Positions 8,965 through 20,392 of a stretch of 64,000 bases of DNA are shown here, piece by piece (position 1 is the first letter of the stretch; each line of letters opens with the position of its first letter). Source of the DNA: Streptomyces sp. JH34 (GTDB taxonomy: Bacteria > Actinomycetota > Actinomycetes > Streptomycetales > Streptomycetaceae); NCBI RefSeq assembly GCF_029428875.1, contig NZ_JAJSOO010000001.1, positions 372,001-436,000 of the forward strand, in the 5' to 3' direction. The position numbers were made by a program, and so were the translations under genes. The notes beneath the pieces were generated by a model that saw only the letters and a program-made list of their open reading frames with translations, had not been told where the DNA came from and made no database searches.

Positions 8965-9023
8965 GTCGGCTCCACCCTTTCCGGCCCGGTGGGGCACCGG
9001 GGCGGCGTCACACTACCCCCGAG

Positions 9024-9039
9024 GACAACCTTGGTTGTC
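9024..9039. promoter_or_regulatory. candidate operator between kinase and regulator
   Basis: GACAACC-TT-GGTTGTC is a perfect 7-bp-arm palindrome, 32 bp before the HTH-receiver gene and 60 bp before the kinase start. It is well placed for binding by the HTH protein encoded next to it (inference). Confidence 0.55.
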
Positions 9040-9070
9040 GACGGGGTCCCTCGGCGTCTACGGTGCTCCC

Positions 9071-9889
9071 ATGGCAGTAGAGACCCGGACGAGCTCCGAG
9101 CAGGAGGAACTGGCCGAACGCGCACGACAGGCGGTGGCCGAGGCCGCCCGGAAGCTCGTGCTCGGCATGTCCCTGCCGAATGACGGCCTGCCGGATCCGG
9201 ACGTGCTCGGGAGCGACGCCCTGGCGTCCCTGCGCGCCCTCGCCCACCTGAGCCGTGCGGTGGAGGAGTGCGCGGCGCTGGCCGCCCGGGCCGCCGCCCT
9301 GGACGGCGCGGGTTACCCGCAGCTCGGAAGGGCCTGGGGGGTCAGCCGCCAGGGGGCCCGCAAGCGCTGGCCCGGCCTCGTCTTCACCGCCCGCCCCGCA
9401 TCACGACCGCTTCCCCACCACCAGACCCGGAGCTCGCTCATGAACGGCCTCGCCCCCCGCACGTACACCGTCCTGCTCGTCGAGGACGACATGGCCGACG
9501 CCATGCTGATCGAGGAGGCTCTGACCGAGCACGGGATGGCGCGGGGCATCCACCGGGCGGACGACGGTGTCGCGGCGCTGGAATACCTCCGCGACCCGCG
9601 GACCGACCGGCCGGACCTGATCGTCCTCGATCTGAACATGCCCCGCATGAACGGCCGCGAGCTGCTGAACGTCCTCAAGAACGACGCCTCCCTGTCCAGC
9701 ATCCCCATCGTCGTGCTGACCACCTCGGCGGCACCGGACGACGTCGAGGACGCCTACCGCCAGCACGCCAACGCCTACGTCACGAAGCCCGTCAACCTCG
9801 ACGACTTCATGCGGACGGTCCAGAGCATCGACTCCTTCTTCCTCGACACCGCCACGACCCTCCCGCCGCACCCCGGCGACGACGCCTGA
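9071..9889 (+). CDS. HTH protein fused in frame to response-regulator receiver
   Basis: One open frame of 272 aa joins two modules. Residues 1-105 resemble small Streptomyces DNA-binding-like proteins: an acidic helix, then LGRAWGVSRQGARKRWPGL, a helix-turn-helix-like segment. Residues 124-272 form a receiver domain with VLLVEDD, phospho-acceptor Asp187 (IVLDLNM), the conserved Thr in VLTTSA and Lys in VTKPVN. This receiver is the short single-domain type normally encoded alone beside phytochrome-like kinases. ATG 9440 (MNGLAPRTYTVLL) has GGAG at 9429-9432, so the receiver may also be made separately from an internal start with Asp64. The divergent kinase is the likely phosphodonor. Whether the full fusion is the natural product or a lost stop codon is unresolved. 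Confidence 0.75.
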   Translation: MAVETRTSSEQEELAERARQAVAEAARKLVLGMSLPNDGLPDPDVLGSDALASLRALAHLSRAVEECAALAARAAALDGAGYPQLGRAWGVSRQGARKRWPGLVFTARPASRPLPHHQTRSSLMNGLAPRTYTVLLVEDDMADAMLIEEALTEHGMARGIHRADDGVAALEYLRDPRTDRPDLIVLDLNMPRMNGRELLNVLKNDASLSSIPIVVLTTSAAPDDVEDAYRQHANAYVTKPVNLDDFMRTVQSIDSFFLDTATTLPPHPGDDA

Positions 9890-10067
9890 GACGGGCTCGG
9901 GGCGGCGTGACCTGCCAGGGCCGGGTTCCCGCGCCACCCGCGCCGTGCCGCGCGGCGCCTGTCATGGGCATGGCTTGCGTCGATTCCTCCGGCCCGCCGC
10001 CGTGTCGCGGGACCTGCGGCGGCCTCCAGCCCCGTATCCGGCGGTTGCCGAGGGTCCGAGGACGCGA

Positions 10068-10099
10068 GGGCGGCCTCCACCGTCCCGGGGAGGCCGCCC
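10068..10099. terminator. bidirectional terminator
   Basis: Perfect 11-bp stem (10068-10078 / 10089-10099) with a 10-base loop, lying between the convergent receiver gene (ends 9889) and the beta-galactosidase gene (ends 10109). Confidence 0.75.
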
Positions 10100-10108
10100 C
10101 CGGTACAC

Positions 10109-14092
<3,984 letters not shown>

Positions 14093-14282
14093 TTACGGCG
14101 CGCACAGCGCGTAGGCGTGACGTGTTCCGTGCGGTGCCGTCGGTGTGCCGGGCGGAACTCAGGGCCCGGACCTGCTCCGGTGGCCGCGATCGCCGGCCCG
14201 GCCGTGTTCGCCGCCGCTCTGCCAGGCGCTCCTGGTTCTCATGTCGATACGGCTCCTCGTGGGGAAGTTGCCTCTTCGTCAC

Positions 14283-14309
14283 GTTCGAGATTTCGACATG
14301 CGTCCGAAA
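14283..14309. promoter_or_regulatory. CGAAA-type boxes before the GH2 gene
   Basis: GTTCGAGATTTCGA (14283-14296) overlaps an imperfect palindrome TTTCG-N9-CGAAA (14291-14309). The boxes sit just downstream of the predicted -10, and similar boxes occur in the xylanase/arabinofuranosidase intergenic region. Confidence 0.45.
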
Positions 14310-14319
14310 TCCTGCCGAG

Positions 14320-14349
14320 ACGGTAGTGACGCGTGATGCGGGGTGTCAA
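14320..14349 (-). promoter_or_regulatory. promoter of the GH2 gene
   Basis: Minus-strand TTGACA (14349-14344), 18-base spacer, TACCGT (14325-14320). It gives a leader of about 250 bases before the start at 14053. No other gene is seen in 14054-14459. Confidence 0.6.
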
Positions 14350-14459
14350 CGGTCGTGCACGGCGGGTGTTCCTCCCCCGGAGCCGGGAGCTTGACAGAGG
14401 AGGGCCGGGCGTCCGCTCCCGCACGGTGTCCGGCGAGGCGGGCAATGCCGGAACACAGC

Positions 14460-14494
14460 GACAGGCCGACTCGGTCACACCGAGTCGGCCTGTC
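14460..14494 (-). terminator. terminator of adh
   Basis: A perfect 15-bp inverted repeat (14460-14474 / 14480-14494) that closes one more pair, leaving a 3-base loop. It lies 58 bp past the adh stop. Confidence 0.8.
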
Positions 14495-14508
14495 AGGATT
14501 TTCGTGTC

Positions 14509-14548
14509 CGCCCGCCCGCCCGTCCGGCGGGCGGGCGGGCGGGCGGGG
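14509..14548. terminator. GC-only hairpin after adh
   Basis: A run of CCCG units followed by GGCGGG units can fold into a long hairpin directly beyond the adh stop, in tandem with the 14460 stem. The repeat may also vary in length between strains. Confidence 0.5.
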
Positions 14549-14552
14549 AACC

Positions 14553-15593
14553 TCAGATGGTCGCGGCGTCGATCACGAACCGGTACCGGACGTCACTGTT
14601 CAGTACGCGCTCGTACGCCTCGTTGATCTCCGACGCGGCGATCAGTTCGATCTCCGCACCGAATCCGTGCTCGGCACAGAAGTCCAGCATGTCCTGGGTC
14701 TCCTGGATACCGCCGATGCCGGAGCCCGAGAGCGACTTGCGTCCGCCGATCAGGGAGAAGAGGTTGACGGAGATGGGCTCCTCCGGGGCGCCGACGTTCA
14801 CCAGCGCACCGTCCGTCTTGAGGAGGGACAGGTAGGCACCGAAGTCCAGCGGCGCGGACACCGTGGACAGGATGATGTCGAACGTGCCGCGCAGGGCCTC
14901 GAAGGTCTCCGGGTCGCTGGTGGCGTAGTAGTGGTCGGCGCCGAGCTTCAGGCCGTCCTCCTGCTTGCGCAGGGACTGCGAGAGGACGGTCACCTCCGCA
15001 CCGAGGGCGTGCGCGATCTTGACACCCATGTGCCCGAGGCCGCCCATGCCGACGACGGCGACCTTCTTGCCGGGACCGGCGTTCCAGTGCCTGAGCGGGG
15101 AGTACGTGGTGATGCCCGCGCAGAGCAGCGGCGCGGCCTCGTCCAGGGCCAGGCCGTCGGGGATGCGGAGGGTGTACTTCTCGTCCACGACGATGTGCGT
15201 GGAGTAGCCGCCGTAGGTGGGGTCGCCGTTCTTGTCCAGGGCGTTGTAGGTGCCGGTGTTGCCCTTGGCGCAGTACTGCTCGAGACCGGCCTTGCAGTTG
15301 TCGCACTCACGACAGGAGTCGACCATGCAGCCGACGCCCACGCGATCGCCCACGGCGAACTTGGTGACGCCGGAGCCGGTCTCGGTGACGACGCCGGCGA
15401 TCTCATGGCCGGGGACCATCGGGAATATGCCCTCGCCCCAGCCGTCCCGGGCCTGGTGGATGTCGGAGTGGCAGATCCCGGCGAACTTGATGTCGATCAG
15501 GACGTCGAACTCGCCGACCGCCCGACGCTCGACGGTGGTGCGCTCCAGCGGAGCCTTCGCCGAGGGGGCGGCGTACGCGGCGACAGTGGTCAT
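14553..15593 (-). CDS. zinc-dependent alcohol dehydrogenase (cinnamyl-alcohol-dehydrogenase type)
   Basis: A 346-aa medium-chain dehydrogenase that interconverts alcohols and aldehydes with NAD(P)H. Catalytic zinc ligands are visible in [11 protein letters not shown] and PGHEIAG. Structural zinc cysteines are in [16 protein letters not shown], and the nucleotide fold has [17 protein letters not shown]. Length and motifs fit the YahK/AdhC subgroup acting on aromatic or aliphatic aldehydes. The ATG at 15593 is preceded by AGGAG with eight bases between, a strong site. It is divergent from an XRE-type regulator with a palindrome between them, suggesting direct control by that regulator. Exact substrate unknown. 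Confidence 0.9.
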   Translation of the reverse strand: MTTVAAYAAPSAKAPLERTTVERRAVGEFDVLIDIKFAGICHSDIHQARDGWGEGIFPMVPGHEIAGVVTETGSGVTKFAVGDRVGVGCMVDSCRECDNCKAGLEQYCAKGNTGTYNALDKNGDPTYGGYSTHIVVDEKYTLRIPDGLALDEAAPLLCAGITTYSPLRHWNAGPGKKVAVVGMGGLGHMGVKIAHALGAEVTVLSQSLRKQEDGLKLGADHYYATSDPETFEALRGTFDIILSTVSAPLDFGAYLSLLKTDGALVNVGAPEEPISVNLFSLIGGRKSLSGSGIGGIQETQDMLDFCAEHGFGAEIELIAASEINEAYERVLNSDVRYRFVIDAATI

Positions 15594-15698
15594 GCGGAAT
15601 TCTCCTAAGGAGTGGTCCTGCGCCCGGCAGGCCTTCGGTCCGGGCACGTCCTCCAGCCTGCCCCATGTCCGGGCGTCCACCCAGGCCACGGTTGTGCC

Positions 15699-15715
15699 TA
15701 CGACCAGTGGTCCTA
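15699..15715. promoter_or_regulatory. candidate operator adh / XRE regulator
   Basis: The 17-bp sequence TACGACCAGTGGTCCTA reads as TA-n-GACCA-n-TGGTC-n-TA, symmetrical except at three positions. It lies in the 171-bp divergent gap and probably binds the adjacent regulator. Confidence 0.5.
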
Positions 15716-15764
15716 CTACCGGCGGGGTCAGGATGGCCTGCGTACGACCGTGGATACTGGACAC

Positions 15765-16709
15765 ATGGACGAGCAGCCTGTGACCGAGCGGCGTCCCGCC
15801 GGTGATCCCGTTCCCGGCGGGAGCGCGGGGCCCGCCCTGGACCGGCGTGCCGAGCTCAGCGAGTTCCTGCGCAGCAGGCGTGCCAGGCTGAAGCCGGAGG
15901 ACGTGGGTCTGCCGGACTTCGGGCGGCACCGCCGGGTCCCGGGGCTGCGCCGCGAGGAGCTGGCCCAGCTGGCCGGGGTGTCCGTGGCGTACTACACGCG
16001 TCTCGAACAGGGAAACGGCCAGAACGTCTCCGGGGAGGTGCTGGGCGCGATCGCGTCCGCGCTGAGGCTCACGGACGCGGAACAGGCCCATCTCACCCAT
16101 CTCGCGAAGCCTAAGCGGCACAGGAAGAAGCCGTCGGCACGGCAGCAGCGGGTGCGCGGGGCCCTCTGCCGGCTGCTCGACACCATGGAGGGCGTTCCGG
16201 CGTACGTCGTCGGGCGGCGTTCGGAGATCCTGGCGTGGAACCGCATGGCCGCCGCGGTCTTCGGCGACTGGGAGCAACTGCCGGCGCAGGAGCGCAACTG
16301 GGCGCGACTGGTGTTCCTCGACCCGGAGTACCGGGACCTGTTCGTCGACTGGGACCAGAAGGCGTCCGACATCGTCAGTTATCTGCGGATGGACGCGGGC
16401 TGCCATCCGGACGACCCCCGCCTCTCCGCCCTGATCGGCGAGTTGTCCGTGAAGAGCGAGGAGTTCCGGCGTCTGTGGGCCAGGCACGACGTCAAGGAGA
16501 AGAGCCACGGCGTCAAGCGTCTGCACCACCCGCTGGTGGGTGAACTGTCGCTCTCGTTCGAGACGTTCGCCCTGCCCGACGACGCGGAGCAGTCGGTGGT
16601 CGCCTATCACGCGGAGCCGGGCTCCGCGTCCGCCGAGGCCCTCCGGCTGCTCGCGAGCTGGGGCACGGACGCCACCCGGGCGGGCACGTCCGCCTCCGGG
16701 CGGCAGTAG
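15765..16709 (+). CDS. XRE-family regulator with MmyB-like ligand domain
   Basis: A 314-aa regulator. A helix-turn-helix lies at about residues 25-105 ([22 protein letters not shown]), and the C-terminal domain (about 135-290) matches the MmyB-like ligand-binding domain found in many Streptomyces regulators ([38 protein letters not shown]). Such domains are thought to sense small hydrophobic molecules. The ATG at 15765 has no ribosome site, and GATACT seven bases upstream could serve as a -10 for a leaderless transcript. It is divergent from the alcohol dehydrogenase gene, the commonest genomic arrangement for this regulator family. Confidence 0.88.
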   Translation: MDEQPVTERRPAGDPVPGGSAGPALDRRAELSEFLRSRRARLKPEDVGLPDFGRHRRVPGLRREELAQLAGVSVAYYTRLEQGNGQNVSGEVLGAIASALRLTDAEQAHLTHLAKPKRHRKKPSARQQRVRGALCRLLDTMEGVPAYVVGRRSEILAWNRMAAAVFGDWEQLPAQERNWARLVFLDPEYRDLFVDWDQKASDIVSYLRMDAGCHPDDPRLSALIGELSVKSEEFRRLWARHDVKEKSHGVKRLHHPLVGELSLSFETFALPDDAEQSVVAYHAEPGSASAEALRLLASWGTDATRAGTSASGRQ

Positions 16710-16844
16710 ACCTCGGTCGGCGGCGTCCCCGGAGCGAGGCCGTGCGGCCTTCCGGAAACGCGGCCCGACGCCCCTCCCCGCGTGTGATCCGGCGGCGTTC
16801 CGATCGCCCGGGTACCGCCTTCCACCAGCCTGTACGCTGCGGGG

Positions 16845-17660
16845 ATGCAGCCGTCCGCCTCTTCCTCCTCCGCGCGGTCCGGTCAGGCCGCTGCCCCCGC
16901 GCAGCGCGGGCTCCTGACGGAACGGATCGCGCGGGAACTCGAGCACGACATCCGCTCCGGCGACATTGCCGTCGGGACGAAGCTCCCCTCGGAACGCGAG
17001 CTCGCGACGCAGTTCGGCGCCAGCAGGAACGTCGTGCGCGAGGTTCTGCGCCGACTGGAGGCCCAGCATCTGATCGAGGTCGCGCCGGGCCGCGGTTCCT
17101 TCGTGCGCGAGCAGGCCCCGGGTCAGGCCAGGGGCTACGACGCCCTGTACCGGGCGGGCCGGCCCACCGTCCGGCAGCTGATCGAAGCCCGGCTTCCGCT
17201 CGAGGTCGAAACCGTGCGCCTGGCGACCGAGCACGCGACCGACGCGGACATCGAGGCGTTGAGGTCCGCGCGGGACACCCTGGAGTCGGCGAGCGACGTC
17301 GTGGTCAAGGCACGGGCCGACATGGCCTTTCACGACGCCATCGCGGAGGCGAGCAGGAACCCGGTCCTGCGGATCATGCTCTCCTCGATCAGCGGGATGA
17401 TGTTCGAGATGATGCTGCGCTCCAACTCCGATCCCTCGATCGGCGAACCAGGCGTTCCGCACCACCCCGAGATCTTCGAGGCGATCGAGGCGCGCGACGC
17501 GGACCTGGCCTGTGAACGGATGCGGGAGCACCTGATGCTCGGCCTGCGCACCTACGGCAAGGACCTCGACGTCCAGGTCGACATCATGGCGCGCAACCAC
17601 ATCGAAGCACTGCTGGACGAGACCGGTAACCGGTACGGCGCCGGCGGGGCGGGCGAGTAA
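16845..17660 (+). CDS. GntR-family regulator, FadR/FCD subgroup
   Basis: A 271-aa repressor. The winged helix-turn-helix covers about residues 22-90 ([29 protein letters not shown]), and the all-helical FCD ligand domain covers about 105-245. FCD proteins often bind metal and respond to sugar acids or other carboxylates. It sits upstream of a 29-bp perfect palindrome, the collapsed transporter gene and a mannonate-dehydratase-like gene on the same strand. The natural inference is repression of that sugar-acid operon with relief by a hexonate or uronate. A short GC-rich hairpin follows the gene. Confidence 0.88.
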   Translation: MQPSASSSSARSGQAAAPAQRGLLTERIARELEHDIRSGDIAVGTKLPSERELATQFGASRNVVREVLRRLEAQHLIEVAPGRGSFVREQAPGQARGYDALYRAGRPTVRQLIEARLPLEVETVRLATEHATDADIEALRSARDTLESASDVVVKARADMAFHDAIAEASRNPVLRIMLSSISGMMFEMMLRSNSDPSIGEPGVPHHPEIFEAIEARDADLACERMREHLMLGLRTYGKDLDVQVDIMARNHIEALLDETGNRYGAGGAGE

Positions 17661-17686
17661 CCCGGACTCCCGGGGCAGCCCTGTCC

Positions 17687-17708
17687 CCTCCCCCTGTCCT
17701 GGGGGAGG
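17687..17708 (+). terminator. terminator after the GntR gene
   Basis: CCTCCCCC and GGGGGAGG form an 8-bp stem with a 6-base loop, 27 bp past the stop codon. Confidence 0.55.
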
Positions 17709-17784
17709 TGGCTCCGAGGGCCTCACACCGGATCGGTCTCGTGAAGGGGCTGTTCGACCCGTCCCTGGGCTGCTAACGTCCGTC

Positions 17785-17813
17785 TGGTCCAACTGGTCCT
17801 ACCAGTTGGACCA
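17785..17813. promoter_or_regulatory. GntR operator
   Basis: TGGTCCAACTGG-N5-CCAGTTGGACCA is a perfect 12-bp-arm palindrome. It lies 83 bp before the chimeric transporter ORF, just past a TAACGT (-10-like, 17774-17779) with TTCGAC 15 bases upstream. It also contains the nested core CTGG-N5-CCAG typical of FadR-type sites. Confidence 0.75.
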
Positions 17814-17895
17814 ATCAAGCCGGAGCTGCCCCGGAGGCCGTCACCGCCTCCGGGGGCAGCACGACGCACGACAGCGCAGAGAGACGAGGACGACG

Positions 17896-18318
17896 ATGTC
17901 CACGAGCAGCCAGTTCCTCAGCCGGCGCTCCTTCGGCAGGCTGGCGGCAGGAGTCGCGGGAGCCGCCGGGACTGGGGCGCTCAGCGCGTGTACGACCGGG
18001 GGTGGTCGCCCCTCCGCGGACACCCCGCTGCGGATCATGGCGATCAACCACGTGTGGTCGCAGGCGATCCGGCGCCGGACGAAGGAGTTCGAGGAGCGCA
18101 TGGGCCGGCGGGTGTCCATCATGTTCGCGCTGATCTTCGCCGACGACCGTACCCAGACCGTGCCGGTGACCGTCTTCAACTTCATCTCGTACGCCGGCAC
18201 CGACTGGGGCGGTCTGATGGCCGCCGCGACGCTCATCACCGTCCCCGTCGTCCTGGCCGCCGTCCTCGGACAGAAGTACCTGGTGGCCGGCCTGACCTCC
18301 GGCGCCACCAAGGGCTGA
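17896..18318 (+). pseudogene. chimeric remnant of an ABC sugar transporter (binding protein fused to permease)
   Basis: The 140-aa ORF is a fusion of unrelated ends. Residues 1-72 look like the start of an extracellular sugar-binding lipoprotein: Tat-type Arg10-Arg11, hydrophobic stretch, lipobox LSAC with Cys32, then PLRIMAINHVWSQAIRRRTKEF. Residues from about 73 match the last 65 or so residues of a MalG-type inner-membrane permease: FALIFADD, TQTVPV, YGTDWG-like, LMAAATLITVPVV and the terminal GLTSGATKG. An in-frame deletion near 18112-18122 therefore removed most of the binding protein, a first permease and most of the second. The product cannot transport sugar. The frame is intact, so it may still be translated. 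Confidence 0.85.
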
Positions 18319-18354
18319 CCGGCCCTCACCACCGCATCCGGAAGAAAGAACTCC

Positions 18355-19569
18355 ATGAAAATTGTCGACGCGAAGGTCCTCGTCACCAGCCCCGGCCGCA
18401 ACTTCGTGACCCTCAAGCTGACGACCGACGAGGGTCTCACCGGTCTCGGCGACGCCACCCTCAACGGGCGGGAGCTGGCCGTGGTCAGCTATCTCGAGGA
18501 CCATGTGGTGCCACTCCTCCTGGGTCTCGACCCGCACCGGATAGAGGACACCTGGCAGTCCCTGTACCGCGGTGCCTACTGGCGGCGGGGACCGGTCACG
18601 ATGGCCGCGATCGCCGCGGTGGACGTGGCGCTGTGGGACATCAAGGCCAAGGCCGCCGGCCTCCCGCTCTACCAGCTCCTCGGCGGCGCCAGCCGGGACC
18701 GCGTGGGCACCTACGGCCACGCCGACGGACGTGACGTCCCCGAGCTCCTCGACTCGGTACGGGCCCGTCTCGCCGAGGGCTACCCCGCCGTCCGCGTGCA
18801 GTCCGGCATCCCCGGGCTGAAGGCGGTGTACGGCGTGTCGAGCACGGACGCCGACGGCTCGCCCGTGCTGCACCAGCAGGCCCGGCCGCTCGTGGAGGAC
18901 TGGGACACCGACGCCTATCTCCGTCACATGCCGGACGTGCTGGAGGCGGTGCGCTCCGAGTTCGGCCCCGAACTCCCGCTCCTGCACGACGCCCACCACC
19001 GGCTCACCCCGGTCCAGGCGGCCCGCCTCGGCAAGGAACTGGAGCCGTACCACCTCTTCTGGCTCGAGGACTGCACCCCCGCGGAGAACCAGGAGGCCCT
19101 GCGCACGGTCCGCCGGCACACCACCACGCCACTGGCCATCGGCGAGGTCTTCAACACGGTGCACGACTACCAGGGCCTGATCACCGAGCAGTTGATCGAC
19201 TACGTCCGTTCAGCCGTGACCCACTTCGGAGGGGTCACCCCCCTGCGCAAGCTCTTCGACTTCGCCGCGCAGTACCAGATCAAGAGCGCGATCCACGGGC
19301 CGGAGGACATCTCTCCGGTCGGCATGGCGGCCGCTGTCCACCTCGACCTGGCCGTCCACAACTTCGGTATCCAGGAGTACTCGGGACACACCCCGCTCAC
19401 CGAGGAGGTGTTCCGCCACGCCTACACGTTCGAGGACGGATACCTGCACCCGGGCGAGGCGCCGGGAATCGGGGTGGACCTCGACGAGGAACTGGCGGCC
19501 GCCCACCCCTACGAAGCGGCGTACCTCCCGGTCAACCGGCTGCACGACGGGTCGGTCCACGACTGGTGA
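18355..19569 (+). CDS. mannonate-dehydratase-like enolase-superfamily enzyme
   Basis: A 404-aa member of the ManD/RspA group, which dehydrates D-mannonate (or related hexonates) to 2-keto-3-deoxygluconate using Mg2+. Metal-ligand motifs are [16 protein letters not shown] and IGEVFNT; the [10 protein letters not shown] motif of the barrel end and the N-terminal lid segment are present. Length equals characterised ManD proteins. RspA-labelled homologues include low-activity members, so the substrate needs testing. It is the last gene of the locus controlled by the GntR palindrome and the only intact catabolic gene left there. A shared terminator follows. Confidence 0.88.
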   Translation: MKIVDAKVLVTSPGRNFVTLKLTTDEGLTGLGDATLNGRELAVVSYLEDHVVPLLLGLDPHRIEDTWQSLYRGAYWRRGPVTMAAIAAVDVALWDIKAKAAGLPLYQLLGGASRDRVGTYGHADGRDVPELLDSVRARLAEGYPAVRVQSGIPGLKAVYGVSSTDADGSPVLHQQARPLVEDWDTDAYLRHMPDVLEAVRSEFGPELPLLHDAHHRLTPVQAARLGKELEPYHLFWLEDCTPAENQEALRTVRRHTTTPLAIGEVFNTVHDYQGLITEQLIDYVRSAVTHFGGVTPLRKLFDFAAQYQIKSAIHGPEDISPVGMAAAVHLDLAVHNFGIQEYSGHTPLTEEVFRHAYTFEDGYLHPGEAPGIGVDLDEELAAAHPYEAAYLPVNRLHDGSVHDW

Positions 19570-19587
19570 CCTGCCCTGCGGCAGGAG

Positions 19588-19630
19588 GGTGCCCGCCGAG
19601 CGCGGTGTTCCGCACCCGCCGGCGGGCACC
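19588..19630. terminator. bidirectional terminator
   Basis: Perfect 11-bp stem (19588-19598 / 19620-19630) with a 21-base loop between convergent genes ending at 19569 and 19675. Confidence 0.65.
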
Positions 19631-19674
19631 TTCCGACGGGCGCGACCGCACGGCCGGGGCCCGGGGTGGCTCCG

Positions 19675-20178
19675 TCACGTACGAGGCGGCAGACGGTGGA
19701 GCCGCACGTCGGTGAGCCGGGCGTCCGACACCTCGGCGGTCATGTACGTGCAGTACGGCTGTCGCCGCCTGTCGGTGGGCGAGCCCGGATTGAGCAGTCT
19801 CAGCCCGCCGGGAGCCGTGGTGTCCCACGGGATGTGGCTGTGGCCGAACACCAGGACGTCGAGATCGGGAAAGCGGTCCGCACACCGCTTCTCGCGCCCC
19901 TGCGCGGCGCCCGTCTCGTGAACGACGCCGAAACGCAGTCCTGCGCACTCCACTCGGGCGACCTCGGCGAGCCTGGACCGCAGTTCGGGACCGTCGTTGT
20001 TGCCGAACACACCTACGAGGCGCCGCGCCCGGGCCTCGAACAGGTCCAGGGTCGCCACGTCCACCCAGTCACCGGCGTGGAGGACGACATCGGCCTCGCC
20101 CAGCTCCGCGAGGAGGGACGGGGGCAGTCTCCTCGCCCGCCTGGGCAGGTGGGTGTCCGATGTCAGCAGCAGTCGCAC
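19675..20178 (-). CDS. YfcE-type metallophosphoesterase
   Basis: A 167-aa single-domain phosphoesterase of the YfcE/MJ0936 group. Metal-binding motifs in order are SDTHLP, HAGDWVD, GNNDG and GHSHIPW, with FGVVHE between. These enzymes hydrolyse phosphodiesters in vitro; the cellular substrate is generally unknown. The GTG start at 20178 follows GGAG. It is transcribed towards the mannonate dehydratase gene and divergently from the GxGYxYP gene. Confidence 0.85.
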   Translation of the reverse strand: MRLLLTSDTHLPRRARRLPPSLLAELGEADVVLHAGDWVDVATLDLFEARARRLVGVFGNNDGPELRSRLAEVARVECAGLRFGVVHETGAAQGREKRCADRFPDLDVLVFGHSHIPWDTTAPGGLRLLNPGSPTDRRRQPYCTYMTAEVSDARLTDVRLHRLPPRT

Positions 20179-20307
20179 AGGATCTCACTCCGGGTCCGTG
20201 GATACGGCGGCCGGCGCCATGGGCCGGTGCACGATTCTCCGTCAGCGCGGGGGCGGTCGCCACGCGGGGACACCGAAGAGGTCCTCGTGCGATTCGCGTA
20301 CGCACCA

Positions 20308-20336
20308 TGGACAACGCGACGTCCTGCCGTTACGTT
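20308..20336 (+). promoter_or_regulatory. promoter of the GxGYxYP gene
   Basis: TGGACA (20308-20313), 17-base spacer, TACGTT (20331-20336). Transcription would begin immediately before a LacI-type palindrome. Confidence 0.5.
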
Positions 20337-20347
20337 CTCCGATGGTT

Positions 20348-20361
20348 TGACAACGATGTCA
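20348..20361. promoter_or_regulatory. LacI-type operator candidate
   Basis: TGACAACGATGTCA is a CG-centred palindrome with 12 of 14 symmetrical positions, the style of Streptomyces LacI-family operators. It lies 32 bp before the start of the GxGYxYP gene. No LacI gene is adjacent. Confidence 0.5.
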
Positions 20362-20392
20362 CGATGCCTCTCCCAAGGAGCAGTGATCGCCG

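Noticed and set aside
8965..8997. Earlier GTG start for the histidine kinase
   Set aside because: The GTG at 8997 has no ribosome site; GGTGGAG fits the GTG at 8964.
14509..14548. Possible CRISPR-like or tandem repeat array
   Set aside because: It is a short run of CCCG/GGCGGG units forming a hairpin, without spacers.
15594..17792. Long minus-strand extension of the alcohol dehydrogenase frame to 17792
   Set aside because: The protein homology, ribosome site and codon bias begin at 15593. The extension lies antisense to the XRE and GntR genes.
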